Shown here: positions 10,735 through 21,431 of the stretch, piece by piece
Numbering within the stretch: position 1 is the stretch's first letter
Layout of the letters: the number at the start of each line of letters is the position of its first letter
Assembly (NCBI GenBank): GCA_025349905.2
Contig: MU624557.1
Location: forward strand, 1 to 59,115
Reading direction: 5' to 3'
Source of the DNA: Blastocladiella britannica
Taxonomy: Eukaryota; Blastocladiomycota; Blastocladiomycetes; Blastocladiales; Blastocladiaceae
Length of the DNA: 59,115 nucleotides
Translations under genes and position numbers: made by a program
Notes under the pieces: generated by a model
Told to the model about the DNA's origin: nothing
The model's input: only the letters and a program-made list of their open reading frames with translations
The model's database searches: none

Positions 10735-12606
10735 ATGATAATAGACCACGTCGCCCACATTATACTGGCATACGCCGCTGGTGCCATTGGGACACCCGAA
10801 GAAGCCATCTCAGTGCTAAACGTTCTGCCCCGTCACGACACGGTGCTGTCCGCGGTCCTCTCGCGCGGCTTCCTCGACTACGACCCCGAGCTCGCAGTCA
10901 AGCACGGCCACGGACTCGCCCTAATTCCGCACTACCCGTCCTATATCCTGATGAACGATCTTGGCGCGAAAGTCATGGCCGCGTTCAAGTTGGGACAGTT
11001 GTCCACCCTCGAGCTGCTCTGGAAACGGGCGGGGCCCCACACATGTGGCCATCTGTACTGGGCTGAAAGCCGCTTTTACCCCATTTACCTGGCCCTGGAG
11101 ACCGGGTCGATCGAGATTGTGGAATGGTATGACCGCGTGGCCATCAACGCCAACCTCAAGATCGACTGGACGGAGACACTATGGTCTTTGCCAGCTCGAC
11201 AAGGACATTTCCATCTTATCTGGTGGGGCCTCGAGCACGGCCACTTGCGCGCATTGACGCCGTCCATTGCGCTGGAATCCGCCAAAAGCGGTGACCTGTC
11301 GCTCATCCGTGGCTGGCTGGCAGACCAGCCCGACTTGGCCGACGCAATCACCCAACTCAAACGCGAGTTAAAGTATCCGTACTGGTTTGAAGACGTGTCA
11401 ATAAGCACGCTCGAGTGGTGGTGGACCTATATCGCGGGGGGGATGGAACTGCCTGCCCCCCACCTGTTCGCTCAAATTATCAACGCATGCTTTTCCAAGC
11501 AAGATACCGCGTTTCTCGAGTGGTGGTGGGCCCTCTTCTTGCAGCAACGGACGCCCGAGTACACGTTTGGTACACGCGACCTGGTTTCGGCTTACCACAG
11601 CTGGCGGATTCCGATCACGAATGCAGATTGGCTGTGGCGCCACTCGCACTCGTCCGGCGCGCACTGGGACTCTTCCGTCAAGGCATTTGCATTTGCACCC
11701 GACTGGCACGACGTAAAGCTCCCTGATCTCCTATGGCTGAATGACTCGGATTCCATCGACTTGGTGCGGTGGTGGATTGAAAAAAGCGTCATCATTGGTC
11801 AGAAACTCGTGGTATCCCCACATTTTGTGGAATGCTGTGGAGAACGCGGCCTCGTGGATCGGCTCGAGTGTGTGCTGCAGTTTTATGGCCAGCTGGATGT
11901 CAAGCTGAGCCGAGCCGAAATCTCCCTGGAGCTGAAAGAAGCTCAATATGACTTGGCCCGCCCCAAAGATATTGAGCGATTTGAAGAATACGACACGGAG
12001 GAGGAGTCTTGGCCCAATTTCGACGATCACGAGCTGGAATTCTTGAAGGCGCACTACGCTGGGACGTTGCCGGCGCACAGACGACAGTGGAGGCAGCAAG
12101 TGTGTAATTTTGCAATACACTACAATATGGCACGGGTGCAGAATTGGCTGTTATCCGATCCGGAGCTGAGCCATGGTTTGATACTCGCTGTTTCCTTGCA
12201 GTCTCCCACATTATTAACGGTTGAATTTGTTTCCAAGCTTGCGCCAGACTCTATCCTGGCAGAAAAGTGTCATCCGCTGGCAAGGAGGGCGTTGGTGCTC
12301 TGGCAGTGCGCTCGTGATGAGACCTGGTTGGATTCGGTGCTGCCTTTGACTCCCGAGCATTGGGATGACCTCTTTTTCGATTACAGTTGCACAGAGGTGG
12401 AATGGTGGCTCCAATTGCATCTCACGCGCGGCCATCCCATTGTCTTTTGGTACATAGATTCCGGGCGAATGCGGGAGATCAAGGACCGGTCAAGGGAGTA
12501 CGTCCGGATCAAGGATGTCTTGGACCGCGGGATCCCGATCTGGATGGAGTCGGAGGACGACGAGGACGTCCATGTACCGCTCACTTTGTCCATGTTTCCA
12601 GAGTGA
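10735..12606 (+). CDS. Intronless ankyrin-like/LEWWW-repeat protein
   Basis: A single exon of 623 residues. The start at 10735 (MIIDHVAHIILAYAAG) was preferred to an in-frame upstream codon inside the reductase gene. The first about 45 residues look like an F-box-like helical head (LNVLPRHDTVLSAVLSRG). The remainder is a string of degenerate helical repeats with recurring aromatic signatures: LELLWKRAG, IEIVEWYDR, FHLIWWGLEHGH, LEWWWTYIAGG, FLEWWWALFL, IDLVRWWIEKS. These recall divergent ankyrin repeats of the kind I associate with large families in zoosporic fungi (inference). No catalytic motif. A likely role is protein binding, perhaps as a ubiquitin-ligase adaptor if the head is an F-box. 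Lack of introns and a flanking 24-bp direct repeat suggest recent insertion. Confidence 0.72.
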   Translation: MIIDHVAHIILAYAAGAIGTPEEAISVLNVLPRHDTVLSAVLSRGFLDYDPELAVKHGHGLALIPHYPSYILMNDLGAKVMAAFKLGQLSTLELLWKRAGPHTCGHLYWAESRFYPIYLALETGSIEIVEWYDRVAINANLKIDWTETLWSLPARQGHFHLIWWGLEHGHLRALTPSIALESAKSGDLSLIRGWLADQPDLADAITQLKRELKYPYWFEDVSISTLEWWWTYIAGGMELPAPHLFAQIINACFSKQDTAFLEWWWALFLQQRTPEYTFGTRDLVSAYHSWRIPITNADWLWRHSHSSGAHWDSSVKAFAFAPDWHDVKLPDLLWLNDSDSIDLVRWWIEKSVIIGQKLVVSPHFVECCGERGLVDRLECVLQFYGQLDVKLSRAEISLELKEAQYDLARPKDIERFEEYDTEEESWPNFDDHELEFLKAHYAGTLPAHRRQWRQQVCNFAIHYNMARVQNWLLSDPELSHGLILAVSLQSPTLLTVEFVSKLAPDSILAEKCHPLARRALVLWQCARDETWLDSVLPLTPEHWDDLFFDYSCTEVEWWLQLHLTRGHPIVFWYIDSGRMREIKDRSREYVRIKDVLDRGIPIWMESEDDEDVHVPLTLSMFPE

Positions 12607-12691
12607 ATGTATTTTGTTTGTTTGTTTGTGTTTTTTCACATATCCGCTCTACCCGACCAGACCCTGGTTCTCCGCGTTCTGGTGCAGTCTC

Positions 12692-12715
12692 AAGCAGCTG
12701 CTCGTGTTCCAGTAA
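12692..12715. repeat. 24-bp direct repeat, copy 2 (orphan reductase 3' end)
   Basis: Matches 10683-10706 in 23 of 24 positions, including the reading AGCAGCTGC and the terminal CCAGTAA. It has no coding role here: upstream bases are unrelated to the reductase, and the nearest gene (prolyl oligopeptidase) ends at 12765 on the other strand. Confidence 0.85.
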
Positions 12716-12764
12716 ATTAAAAATCAATAATGAAAAATCAGTACACTGCAAACATGCCAACAAC

Positions 12765-15251
12765 TCAATCGCGCCACTCGGCGCCGACGTTCATGGCAAT
12801 GAACGCAAACTTCTGAGCGGCCGACTCGATACGCTTCTTGGTAGGCTTGCCCGCACCGTGCCCGGCTTTTTGCTCGATCTGAATCAGCAGCGGGTGCGGG
12901 TTCTCCGGGTTGGCGTGCTGCAGCTCGGCCGCGAGCTTGTAGCTGTGGAGCGGGACGACGCGGTCGTCGTGGTCTGACGTCATGAGCAGCGTCGCCGGGT
13001 ACACCTGCTTGGTCACGTTGTGCACGGGCGAGTACTTCAGGTTGTACTCGAAATCGGCCGGGGTGTCCGGATTGCCGTAGTCGGCGCACCACGCGTGCCC
13101 AATCGTGAACTTGTGGAACCGAAGCATGTCCATCACTCCGACCTCGCCCACCGCCGCACCAAACAGCTCGGGGGCTTGGTTGATGCAGGCACCCACCAAC
13201 AGACCGCCGTTGGACCCGCCGTTGATGGCCACCTTCTTGTGCTGCGTGTACCCGCGCGCGACCAAGTGCTTGGACGCCCACTGGAAGTCGTCAAAGACGT
13301 TCTGTTATTATTTTATTGGTTCAGGTCAGTTTTTTTTTCTCATTTGGTTTGCTGTTGTTCGTAATGTGGTCAAGCGCAAGTACCTGCTTCTTGTGGAGCA
13401 TGCCATCTATGAAATTTTGTCCGTGAGTGCTTGTTGATCGCTCAAAGAGGGATATGAAAAGTACCCTCGTGCCAGTCCTCGCCAAACTCGCCGCCACCGC
13501 GAATGTTGGCCAGCGCAAGCACGGCGCCGTAGTGCGCCATGAACGTGATCCACGACGGCGAGAACATCGGGCCCAGCGGCTATGAATCCCACACAGGTTG
13601 GTTAGTTACCAATAAGTTCCAACAAAAAAAAAAACGAATGAAAAGGCGTACAATCGAGAACCCACCGTAACCGTAGAGGTACGCCGGGTGCGACCCGTCG
13701 AGCTTGATTCCCTTTTTGTGCACAATGAACATGGGCACACGCGTCCCAAACTTGCTCACAAACCACTCCTGCTTGGCCTCGTAGTCGTCCGGGTTGAATC
13801 CGGGCACCGTAATCTGGCGCCACGTGGTGGCCGCGCGGGTCTTGAGATCGTAGCGAAGCACGGTGCCGGGTGACAGGAACGACGTGAAGGAGTAGAACAC
13901 TTCGGCCGACTTTTTCTTGCCCGAGAGGCCCGAGACGCTAGCCACGGTCGGCAAGTTGATGGTTTCCAGCAGCTCGCCCGTCGTCAGCGAAAACAAGTAC
14001 AGGGCGTCCTTGACGTCGCGCATGTACACGGTCATGACGTGGTTGCCGTCGACCACCTCGGCCATGTTCAGCGTTCCTCCCTTGGGGTCCTCGGGGATCA
14101 CCTCTTCGAACGCGGCCAAGCCGTGGGCGCCGCCATGAGGGCTCGCCACATCGTACTTGAGAATGCGCTCGCGCGGCGCCTTCCAGTTGGACTGGAACCA
14201 GAACGTGGTGCCGTCGTTGGTGATGTAGTTGAAGCCGCCAATCTCCACGTCGTCGACAACCTTGATCCAGGGAAGCGAGCTGAACGACGCGGGCCCACTG
14301 TGCGGCGCAATCCACAGCAGGTTCTTGGGTGCGGTCGAGTTGTGCACCGACAGAATCAGGAACTTGCCGCAGTCCGACTCGCCGATGCGGCCCGAGTAGG
14401 TCGGGTTGGCGTCATCCTTGTAGACCCTTTTTTGTTTTGTTTTTATTAGTACATTCAGCTGAAGAAAGGGAAAAGATAACGTACAGAATGTCCTCTGACT
14501 GGGGAGTGCCCAGTTTGTGGTAGTAGCACTGGGCGTTCAGGTTGGCGTCCGTCTCGGTGCCGAGGTCCTCGGACTCGACCTTGGGGTAGCTGGTGATTTC
14601 AATTGGCTCAATTGAGCACTAAGAAAAACCAAACCAAAAAAAAAAAAAAACGAGATACCGGTTGTAAAAGAAACCGCCCTCGTCCTGGGTCCAGTTGATG
14701 GACGTGAACTTGCCGTGGTGAATCACGTCGGGCAAGTCGATCCCGTCGGCCACCTTCTTGACGTGGATCGTGACCCAGTCCGACCCGGACTTGGACAGCG
14801 AGTACCCAAAGTACGTATCGTCTTCCGAGAACGACGACGACGAGAGGGCGACCGTGCCGTCGTCCGAGAGCGTGTTGGGGTTAAAGAACACCTCGGCCTT
14901 TTCCACGGGCGCGTCCAGATCGGCGGTGCGGTACAGCACCGACTGGTTCTGCAGACCCGAGTTGTACCAGTAGTAGTAGAACGCGCCGTGCTTGGCGGGC
15001 GCCGAGTACCGCGCATAGTCCATGTTCTTGGTCAGCGCCGCCTCAAACTTGGCCTTGTCCGGGTACTGCGCCAGGTAGTCCTCGGTCAGCTTGGCCTGCG
15101 ACTCGACAAACTGCTTGGTCTCGGCCGAATCGGGCTCCTCGAGCCAGCGGTACGGGTCCGCAACGGCGCGGCCGTGCAGAGTCTCGGAGAAATCGGAGCG
15201 GCGCACGGCCGGGTACTTGCCCCAGGGATAGGCGGGCTTGGTGGGGGACAT
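12765..15251 (-). CDS. Prolyl oligopeptidase (family S9A)
   Basis: Six exons: 15251-14659, 14589-14485, 14426-13652, 13579-13465, 13406-13384 (only 23 nt) and 13301-12765; phases close and give 715 residues, close to the usual ~710 of cytosolic POP. N-terminus: YPAVRRSDFSETLHGRAVADPYRWLEEP-type opening, then a beta-propeller. The alpha/beta-hydrolase catalytic triad is visible: Ser in GGSNGG, Asp in TSDHDDRVVP, His in GHGAGKPT. Other conserved parts are LANIRGGGEFGEDWHE and NVFDDFQW. It cleaves short peptides after proline, normally in the cytosol. The ORF stays open upstream with another ATG at 15374, which would add 41 residues rich in Arg and free of acidic residues, resembling a mitochondrial presequence; two isoforms are possible. 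Confidence 0.93.
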
Positions 15252-15475
15252 ATTGTTTTGGTGTATGTGTTGTTTCTGTATGGGACGAGAGAGGGTCCTA
15301 GTCAGGGCAGAGAGGCGTGCGAGAGCGACCTTTTGTGGTTGGGGAGCTCTAAGGAGAAGGGTTGATCGGATCATTGGCGTGAAGACTGTCCGCGTCAAGT
15401 CGCCACTTCGACAGTCAGGCAGACCAACTGGCACGGCCTATCCCGCGGGCTACAATTACAATATTACAATATATT

Positions 15476-16539
15476 TTACTCGAGCTCGGCGCGCCGCTCG
15501 GCCACCGCCGCGCTCATGTTCTTCAGGTACCGCAACTTTCCAACCGCTCCCCGCGCGGCCTCAGCTCCGGGCGACGTGCGCGTGACTTTGGGTTTCGGGT
15601 ACGCCAGCGGGTTGGGCAGCAGCGCAAACGCGGCGCCGAGGTCGCGCATGGCCTGGATCCGCATGCCGGCAATGTCGTCGCTCACCGCGTCCAGGTCCGA
15701 CAGCGTTTCCGCGTCGTCGATCGCTTCACGGGTGTCCATGACCATGGCCAGGAACTGTGGGTCAGCTAGGGCCGCTGGAGAGCCTGCGGAGGACTCGAGG
15801 AGCGGGATGCCGAGGAGGTCGAGCTAATGTACATGTTATTTTCAGTATAAAAACGTGCAGCAAAAATGAAGAAATAAGTAGGTACAAGGTACTCGGCCCT
15901 TAACAGCGCGTCGCGCAACGTGGTATGTGCGCGATTGACCACGGCGCTCTGGCCCTCGGCCATGGACTTGGCAGCGCCATCGTCCCCACCCGCGTACTTG
16001 TCGGGGTGAATGGCGCGCTGCAGGCTCAGAAACTGGCGGCGGGCGTCGGCCAGGTCGCAGAGCCATAGCGGCGCGGCGGTTGGAGCGGCACGTAGCGGGG
16101 ATTCTTCATTTCCATCAGACCCAGGTCCAGAGGATGATGGTGTGGAAGGAGGAGGGTACAGCAGGTCAAAGTAAGTGGCGAGCGGGTCCACGGGCAGCGG
16201 GCGCGTGCATCCGGGGCAGGCGGCGGCGGCCACGGGCGCGCGGGTGGTGCATGCGGCGCAGATGCGTGCGTGATGATGTTCAGGATGGTCATGGTCACCG
16301 TGGTGGTGGTGGGTGTCGGTGTGGGCCGAACGGGTGGCCATTACCATCGTCCTTGTCCATGACGTCGATCGGAAGGAGTGGAGCTGTCGAGGTTGAGGTT
16401 TTTGTTGCCGCTGAGCTGGTGGAATCGGCCGTGGTGGCAGTGCTCCCAGTGCTCCCAGGCCATGCCAATGCCTCACCAGTGCGGCCCGTGCGCTTCGCCG
16501 TGTCGATACTGTTCGAGTTGCTGCAGAAACAAGATGCAT
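15476..16539 (-). CDS. JAC1: Mitochondrial Fe-S co-chaperone HscB/Jac1 (J-domain protein)
   Basis: Exons 16539-15886 and 15823-15476 (62-nt intron), 333 residues. The ATG at 16539 was chosen because the following 60 residues form a typical presequence (MHLVSAATRTVSTRRSARAA). A tetracysteine pair (CAACTTRAP then CPGC) resembles the N-terminal zinc site of metazoan HSCB. The J-domain starts LATYFDLLYPP, carries the HPD triad in RAIHPDK, and continues NRAHTTLRDALLRAEYL then LDLLGIPL. The C-terminal three-helix HscB domain follows (AMVMDTREAIDDAETL, KLRYLKNMSAAV). The protein delivers the scaffold ISCU to mitochondrial Hsp70 for Fe-S cluster transfer. A His-rich patch (HHHHGDHDHPEHHH) before the Cys pair is unusual. 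It diverges from LCB2 with 273 bp between the ATGs. Confidence 0.9.
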
Positions 16540-16812
16540 AGCGTCGGATATCGCGTAGTAATCACGCTTGCAAGGGAGGCCAAAAAAAAAGGCTTGCCGA
16601 GTCGGGTGTTGATAAAACAAAAACTCGCCAAGGTTTTTTTCTTCTTTCCCACACACGCCGCCCGCATCCGCATCATCTCGTCGCCGCCGCCCTCTGTTGT
16701 CGTTGTTGTACCGGTCGGATCTCCTCCACTCCTCGTACCTTCCTTCCGGTGGACCAAGTCCTCCCCTTGTCCTCCCCACTATACCACGCACTTAAAAAAA
16801 AAAGAAACATAA

Positions 16813-18369
16813 ATGTCACCTCCGCAAAAGAAGAACGCCGCCACCCTTTCCGAGGAGGACCACCTGGAGGAAGCGCCCTTGTTCACGCTGGTCACCACGT
16901 ACTTGGGTTACCTAGTCCTGATTGCGTTCGGCCACGTGCGCGACTTCTTTGGGAAGCGGCTGCACCCGAAGCAGTACTCGCACCTGCTGTCGTACAAGGG
17001 CTACGCGCCGCTGGTGTCGGACTTTGACTCGTTCTACCAGCGCCGGCTGTACGTGCGCATCCGCGACTGCTTCAACCGGCCCATCACCAACGTCCCCGGC
17101 CGCCACGTGACCTTGCTCGACCGGTACTCGACCGACGGCAACAAGACGTTCACGCTCACGGGAAAGACCAAGAAGTGCCTCAACTTGTCGTCGTACAACT
17201 ACCTCGGGTTTGCCCAGGCGGAAGGGCCATGCGCGGACGCGGTGGAGGCGGCCGTCATCAAGTACGGCGTGTCGGTGGCGTCCCCACGGAACGAGGGCGG
17301 GACTCAGGATCTGCACCAGGAACTCGAGCGCACGGTGGCCCGGTTCTTGGGGACCGAGGACGCCATGTGCATTTCCATGGGCTTTGCGACCAACTCCACG
17401 GCTCTGCCGGCCCTGGTGTCGAAAGGGTGCCTGATTCTGTCGGACGAACTCAACCACGCGTCGCTGGTGTTTGGTGCCCGGCTCTCGCAGGCGGCCGTGC
17501 GCGTGTTCAAGCACAACGACCCGGCCGACCTGGAACGCACGCTGCGCGACGCCATTGCCAATGGGCAGCCCCGCACCCACCGCCCCTGGAAAAAGATCCT
17601 GGTGGTGGTCGAAGGCCTGTACTCGATGGAGGGCTCGATTTACCGTCTGCCGGAGGTGGTGGCGCTCAAGGACCGGTACAAGTTCTACCTGTACGTGGAC
17701 GAGGCGCACTCGATTGGAGCCCTGGGGAAACGTGGCCGCGGAATCTGCGACTACCATAACGTTGACCCGCGGAAAGTCGACGTGCACATGGGCACGTTCA
17801 CCAAGTCGTTTGGCGCTGCGGGCGGGTACATTGCCGGATCGCGCGCGCTCGTCAACCACATGCGCAACCGGTGCCATGCGCCCCTGTACGCCGAGACGAT
17901 CCCGGTGCCCGTGGCACAGCAGATCATCACGTCCACCAAGATCATGATGGGCGAGGACGGCACCTCCGACGGCCAGCGCCGGATCGCCGTGCTGTCGTCC
18001 AACGCCCGGTACTTTTCGCAGTCGCTGCGCAAGCTCGGGTTTATCGTGTACGGGTCCGAGGACTCGCCCGTGGTGCCGCTGCTGCTGTTCAACCCGGCCA
18101 AGATCCCGGCGTTCTCGCGCGAGTGCCTGGCCCGGGGCATTGCCGTGGTGGTGGTCGGCGCGCCCGCGACGCCCATTGTCTCGTCTCGTGTCCGGTTCTG
18201 CCTCTCCGCCGCGCACTCCAAGGAGGACCTCGACCGGGTGCTGGAGGTGGTGTCGGAGGTGGGCGACCGCTTGCAGCTCAAGGTGTCGCGCGCGGACCGC
18301 GACAAGATCCAGGTCATGCCGTACGGCGCGCACTTGATTGAGAACGGCGTCCTCAACGCTACTGCCTAG
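16813..18369 (+). CDS. LCB2: Serine palmitoyltransferase subunit 2 (LCB2)
   Basis: A single exon of 518 residues. An N-terminal membrane-anchoring segment (TLVTTYLGYLVLIAFGHVRDF) is followed by a fold-type I PLP aminotransferase domain. Signatures: NRPITNVPG, CLNLSSYNYLGFAQ, DELNHASLVFGARLS, VVEGLYSMEGSI, YVDEAHSIGALG, and the PLP lysine in HMGTFTKSFGAAGGYI. It condenses serine with palmitoyl-CoA in the ER as a heterodimer with LCB1, the first step of sphingolipid synthesis. The segment VASPRNEGGTQ departs from the more common 'CSTRQEMG' form. Lack of introns contrasts with most neighbours. The antisense strand is also open over most of the gene as a compositional shadow. Confidence 0.93.
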   Translation: MSPPQKKNAATLSEEDHLEEAPLFTLVTTYLGYLVLIAFGHVRDFFGKRLHPKQYSHLLSYKGYAPLVSDFDSFYQRRLYVRIRDCFNRPITNVPGRHVTLLDRYSTDGNKTFTLTGKTKKCLNLSSYNYLGFAQAEGPCADAVEAAVIKYGVSVASPRNEGGTQDLHQELERTVARFLGTEDAMCISMGFATNSTALPALVSKGCLILSDELNHASLVFGARLSQAAVRVFKHNDPADLERTLRDAIANGQPRTHRPWKKILVVVEGLYSMEGSIYRLPEVVALKDRYKFYLYVDEAHSIGALGKRGRGICDYHNVDPRKVDVHMGTFTKSFGAAGGYIAGSRALVNHMRNRCHAPLYAETIPVPVAQQIITSTKIMMGEDGTSDGQRRIAVLSSNARYFSQSLRKLGFIVYGSEDSPVVPLLLFNPAKIPAFSRECLARGIAVVVVGAPATPIVSSRVRFCLSAAHSKEDLDRVLEVVSEVGDRLQLKVSRADRDKIQVMPYGAHLIENGVLNATA

Positions 18370-18496
18370 ATCGACAAGTTCTTTTCTATTTATATGCTTC
18401 CGACCTGATTCCACCCATGCACTTCCATTTTTTTGAATAAAGTAATTTTCTCACACCTTCAATTTTCTGCTGGAAATAATCAACAAACAACCAAAA

Positions 18497-21431
18497 ATGC
18501 TAAGCAATGGAATTGGAACCGAGGACGACCCCTACCTGACGTTGCAAAGATCGGGATCGTACGACTATGACGACGACAATAACGATGACGACGACGGCGA
18601 TGGCGATTACACCGGGGCCTACGGAGCACCACGGCCATGGACGGCCAGCTCCAATGGATCGTCTTCGTCTTTGAATGGACCCGATCGTGTCGCTGCTCTG
18701 GTCGGATCATCCACGTCGTCCACTACGAGCGATGTGCCTGGCGGCGATGGAGTAACGATTGAATCCAACGCGGATGATGCCGAAGTGTCTCGCACACTCG
18801 CCCGTCCATTGCGGACACAATCCAAAAAAAACGCTGCTACTGGGCTCGTGGAGGACGTCACGGCCGCGCTGGCTTTACCTCTCGATCAACTTGGGGTGTG
18901 TGTATTGATGTGTTTTGTGAAGTTATGCTCACTTTGAATTGTGCAGGAACAAGACTACTCGGGAACGACGGCTGCGTCCAAAGCGCTGGCACTCTACGTC
19001 AAACATCAAAAGGCGATCCATGTACGTGTGTGACTAAAGTTGTACCAGTGTAAAATGCCGGCTGACTTTTTGCATGTTCTTACAGGGCGTGGTCTCTGCA
19101 TATTTGGCGCACTCGTCCCCAAAGTATGCCACGAAGCCGGCAACGTTCTTGTACCGGAGTACGACGTCCTTTTGTTGGTTGATCTTTGCTCCATTTTTGA
19201 GTTGTTCGCAACTTACATGCGTCAAAACGTAAAGCACTGCTGGCTCTCTGTTGGACGACCCAGATCCCAACCTCCCAGCTGATTCCAGAACTTGCATCCG
19301 TCTCCGGCGCCCACTCGCGTGCCGTGCGCATCCTTCACTTTTTCCAGTTCCTCAAAGTGCACCACCAGATCGTCGGCACCGCTCTGTGCGAAGTCTACGA
19401 TGACCGCACCCATGTCCAGACCGTCTTGCTCCCGACCCTCGCCGCCCGAATCGCCTCGCTCGCCGGATTCGTGCAAAAACTCAACACGTACGTGGCAAAC
19501 GGGAAACAAACCCGCGCGTCCACCAAACCCGCAACCGTACCAAACCCGCCGGTGTTGACGCGCGTGCGCACGCCGCAAGTGCCCGTCAACGTCGCGATCC
19601 CCGTCGTCGCACCCGCGCGCGACGTTCCCGCGTCGCATTACGAGAAGCCGAAGGAACAGCTCGAGCTCGAAGCGCAGCGAAGGATGAGGCGGCGCGAGTT
19701 GCAGGTGACGGCGAAACGACTCAAGGCTGAGAAACTCGCTGCTGCTGCTGCTGCTGCTGCTGCGATGGCGGAAGAGAATGTCTTCGTGGTCAAATTGGCG
19801 AGTGATTCGGCGTTGGTGCCGCACTTGCCGCCGTTGCCGCACGCCCCCGGCCACATTCCCGCGATCAACAACAACAACACTACAAACATGGCTGCGCTGG
19901 GATCGACACGGACAACTGCCGCCACCATCTTGCGCGAATCGGCCATGCACGCGCAACGCGAAAAGGCCGAGCGGCGAGCGCTCGAGGCCGCCATGTGTGG
20001 GCTGGTGGACCCGGGCGCCGTGGACGAGATGGAACAGCGAGCGCGCGAGGCGCGGCGCGCACAAGAGGAAGCGGACCGGCGCAAGAAACGGTTGCTGGTG
20101 CACTTGGGCCGCGAGGAGGCCGGGATTCAGCGCGAGGTGTCGGTCAAAGAGAAGCAGTACGGGATATTTATTGAGGACACCGAGGTGTAGACTCTAACCA
20201 CGCTAAAAATAAAGGTCGACCGCACTCAAAGTCAAGGCCGAAATCCAAGCCCGCATGGCCGAGCTTGAGGTGGCCCAGCGCGAGTCGGACGCCGATAACC
20301 GCGCCCGCGTGATTGCCGTGCAAGAATGTGCGGACCGAGCGGCCGAGGCTAAAGTGCGCGTGGCCGAGGAAAACGCACGGATTGCCCGTGAAGCCGCTGC
20401 TGCCGCCGAAGCCGCAAAGGAAGCGGCGGCCGAACAAGCACGGGCCGACTTGGAAGCTAAGCGCGAACTCATTCGGCAAATCCGAGCGCTTGAAGCAGCC
20501 GCACTGGCCCTGGTTGGGGTCTCGAGCGGCGCTGGAGCGGTCCTGGACCGTACTCAAACGTGTGGGACGGGCTTGCTCACGGAAATGTCGGTGGCCGAAC
20601 TCAAAGAACGGTTGTCGGCGGCCAAGACCATGGCGGCCGAGTCGGAAGAGGCTCGTCGGAAAGAAATCAATACCGGGCGCGACGAGCGAGTACGGAAAGT
20701 CGCACAGGCGGCCGAGTACGTTGCTCAGGCGCGACTGGTGGCGTCAACGGCCACGAGCAGTCAGCGGTCCACGGGGTTCAGCACGCGGTCCAAGTACGGC
20801 ACTGCCAGTCGAGGAGGCGGAGCGACACCGACACTCGACCGGTCGGGGCTGGGTGGGATCTCGAGCATTCTGGACGAAGCGGCCGCGCGCTTGCAAGCAC
20901 ACAGCCAAGTGGACGATATGGAAAAGCAGCTTGCTCTCAAGCGACTAGGTATGAGTTCCAGTTGTCAGCCCTATTGTGGAAGCAGGATTGGATTGGCAAA
21001 CGACACCTCTGTTCACACCTCGTTGGACATGTCCTCCAGAACGATTGAAGCTGGTCAAGGAAAACCCAGCCTCGCCGCACCGATACCGAGTCCGGATCAA
21101 GCATATTCCCAAGCCCATTGAAAAGCCGCCGCCCGCGCCGATCTCGGCCTCTGTTCCGAACTTGGCGCTGCAGGGAGGGTACCATCGGTCGACATGGAAG
21201 CGCATGGATCCAAAGGACATTGGGTTGAAGCAACGGACTCCCACCACCACCGCGCCTGCTACTAGTGGACAGCAGCAGCAGCCCATGGTGCATGCAGACA
21301 GTGCCCCGCTGCTGACTGCACTCCCGCAAGACAACGATGCAACGACGATGACAAGGTCGGGTAAAAAACTCGAGGGGCCGATGTTGATGGACGCGATCCG
21401 GACGGTGCTCGGGCTCGACCAAGTGATTTAG
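18497..21431 (+). CDS. Coiled-coil ciliary protein, probable CFAP99
   Basis: Phase-consistent model: 18497-18895, 18947-19025, 19086-19228, 19264-20186, 20215-20948, 20986-21431, giving 907 residues; the second and third exon edges are the least certain. An acidic head (YDYDDDNNDDDDGD) precedes a helical region (EYDVLLLVDLCSIFELF, ELASVSGAHSRAVRILHF, KVHHQIVGTALCEVYDD). Next is a Pro-rich link (RVRTPQVPVNVAIPVVAP, then VPASHYEKPKEQLELEAQRR), then long charged coiled coil, and a tail with TPLFTPRWTCPPERLKLV. The order helical domain, VPVP-type linker, Y..P.EQ..LEA..R matches my recollection of CFAP99, an axonemal protein. The identification rests on pattern recall, not a search. Introns are very short (51, 60, 35, 28, 37 nt). 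Confidence 0.6.

Noticed and set aside
16912..18414. 500-codon open frame antisense to LCB2
   Set aside because: Explained by GC-rich codon use of LCB2 on the opposite strand; its translation is His/Arg/Val-rich with no domain, whereas the sense frame is a full LCB2.
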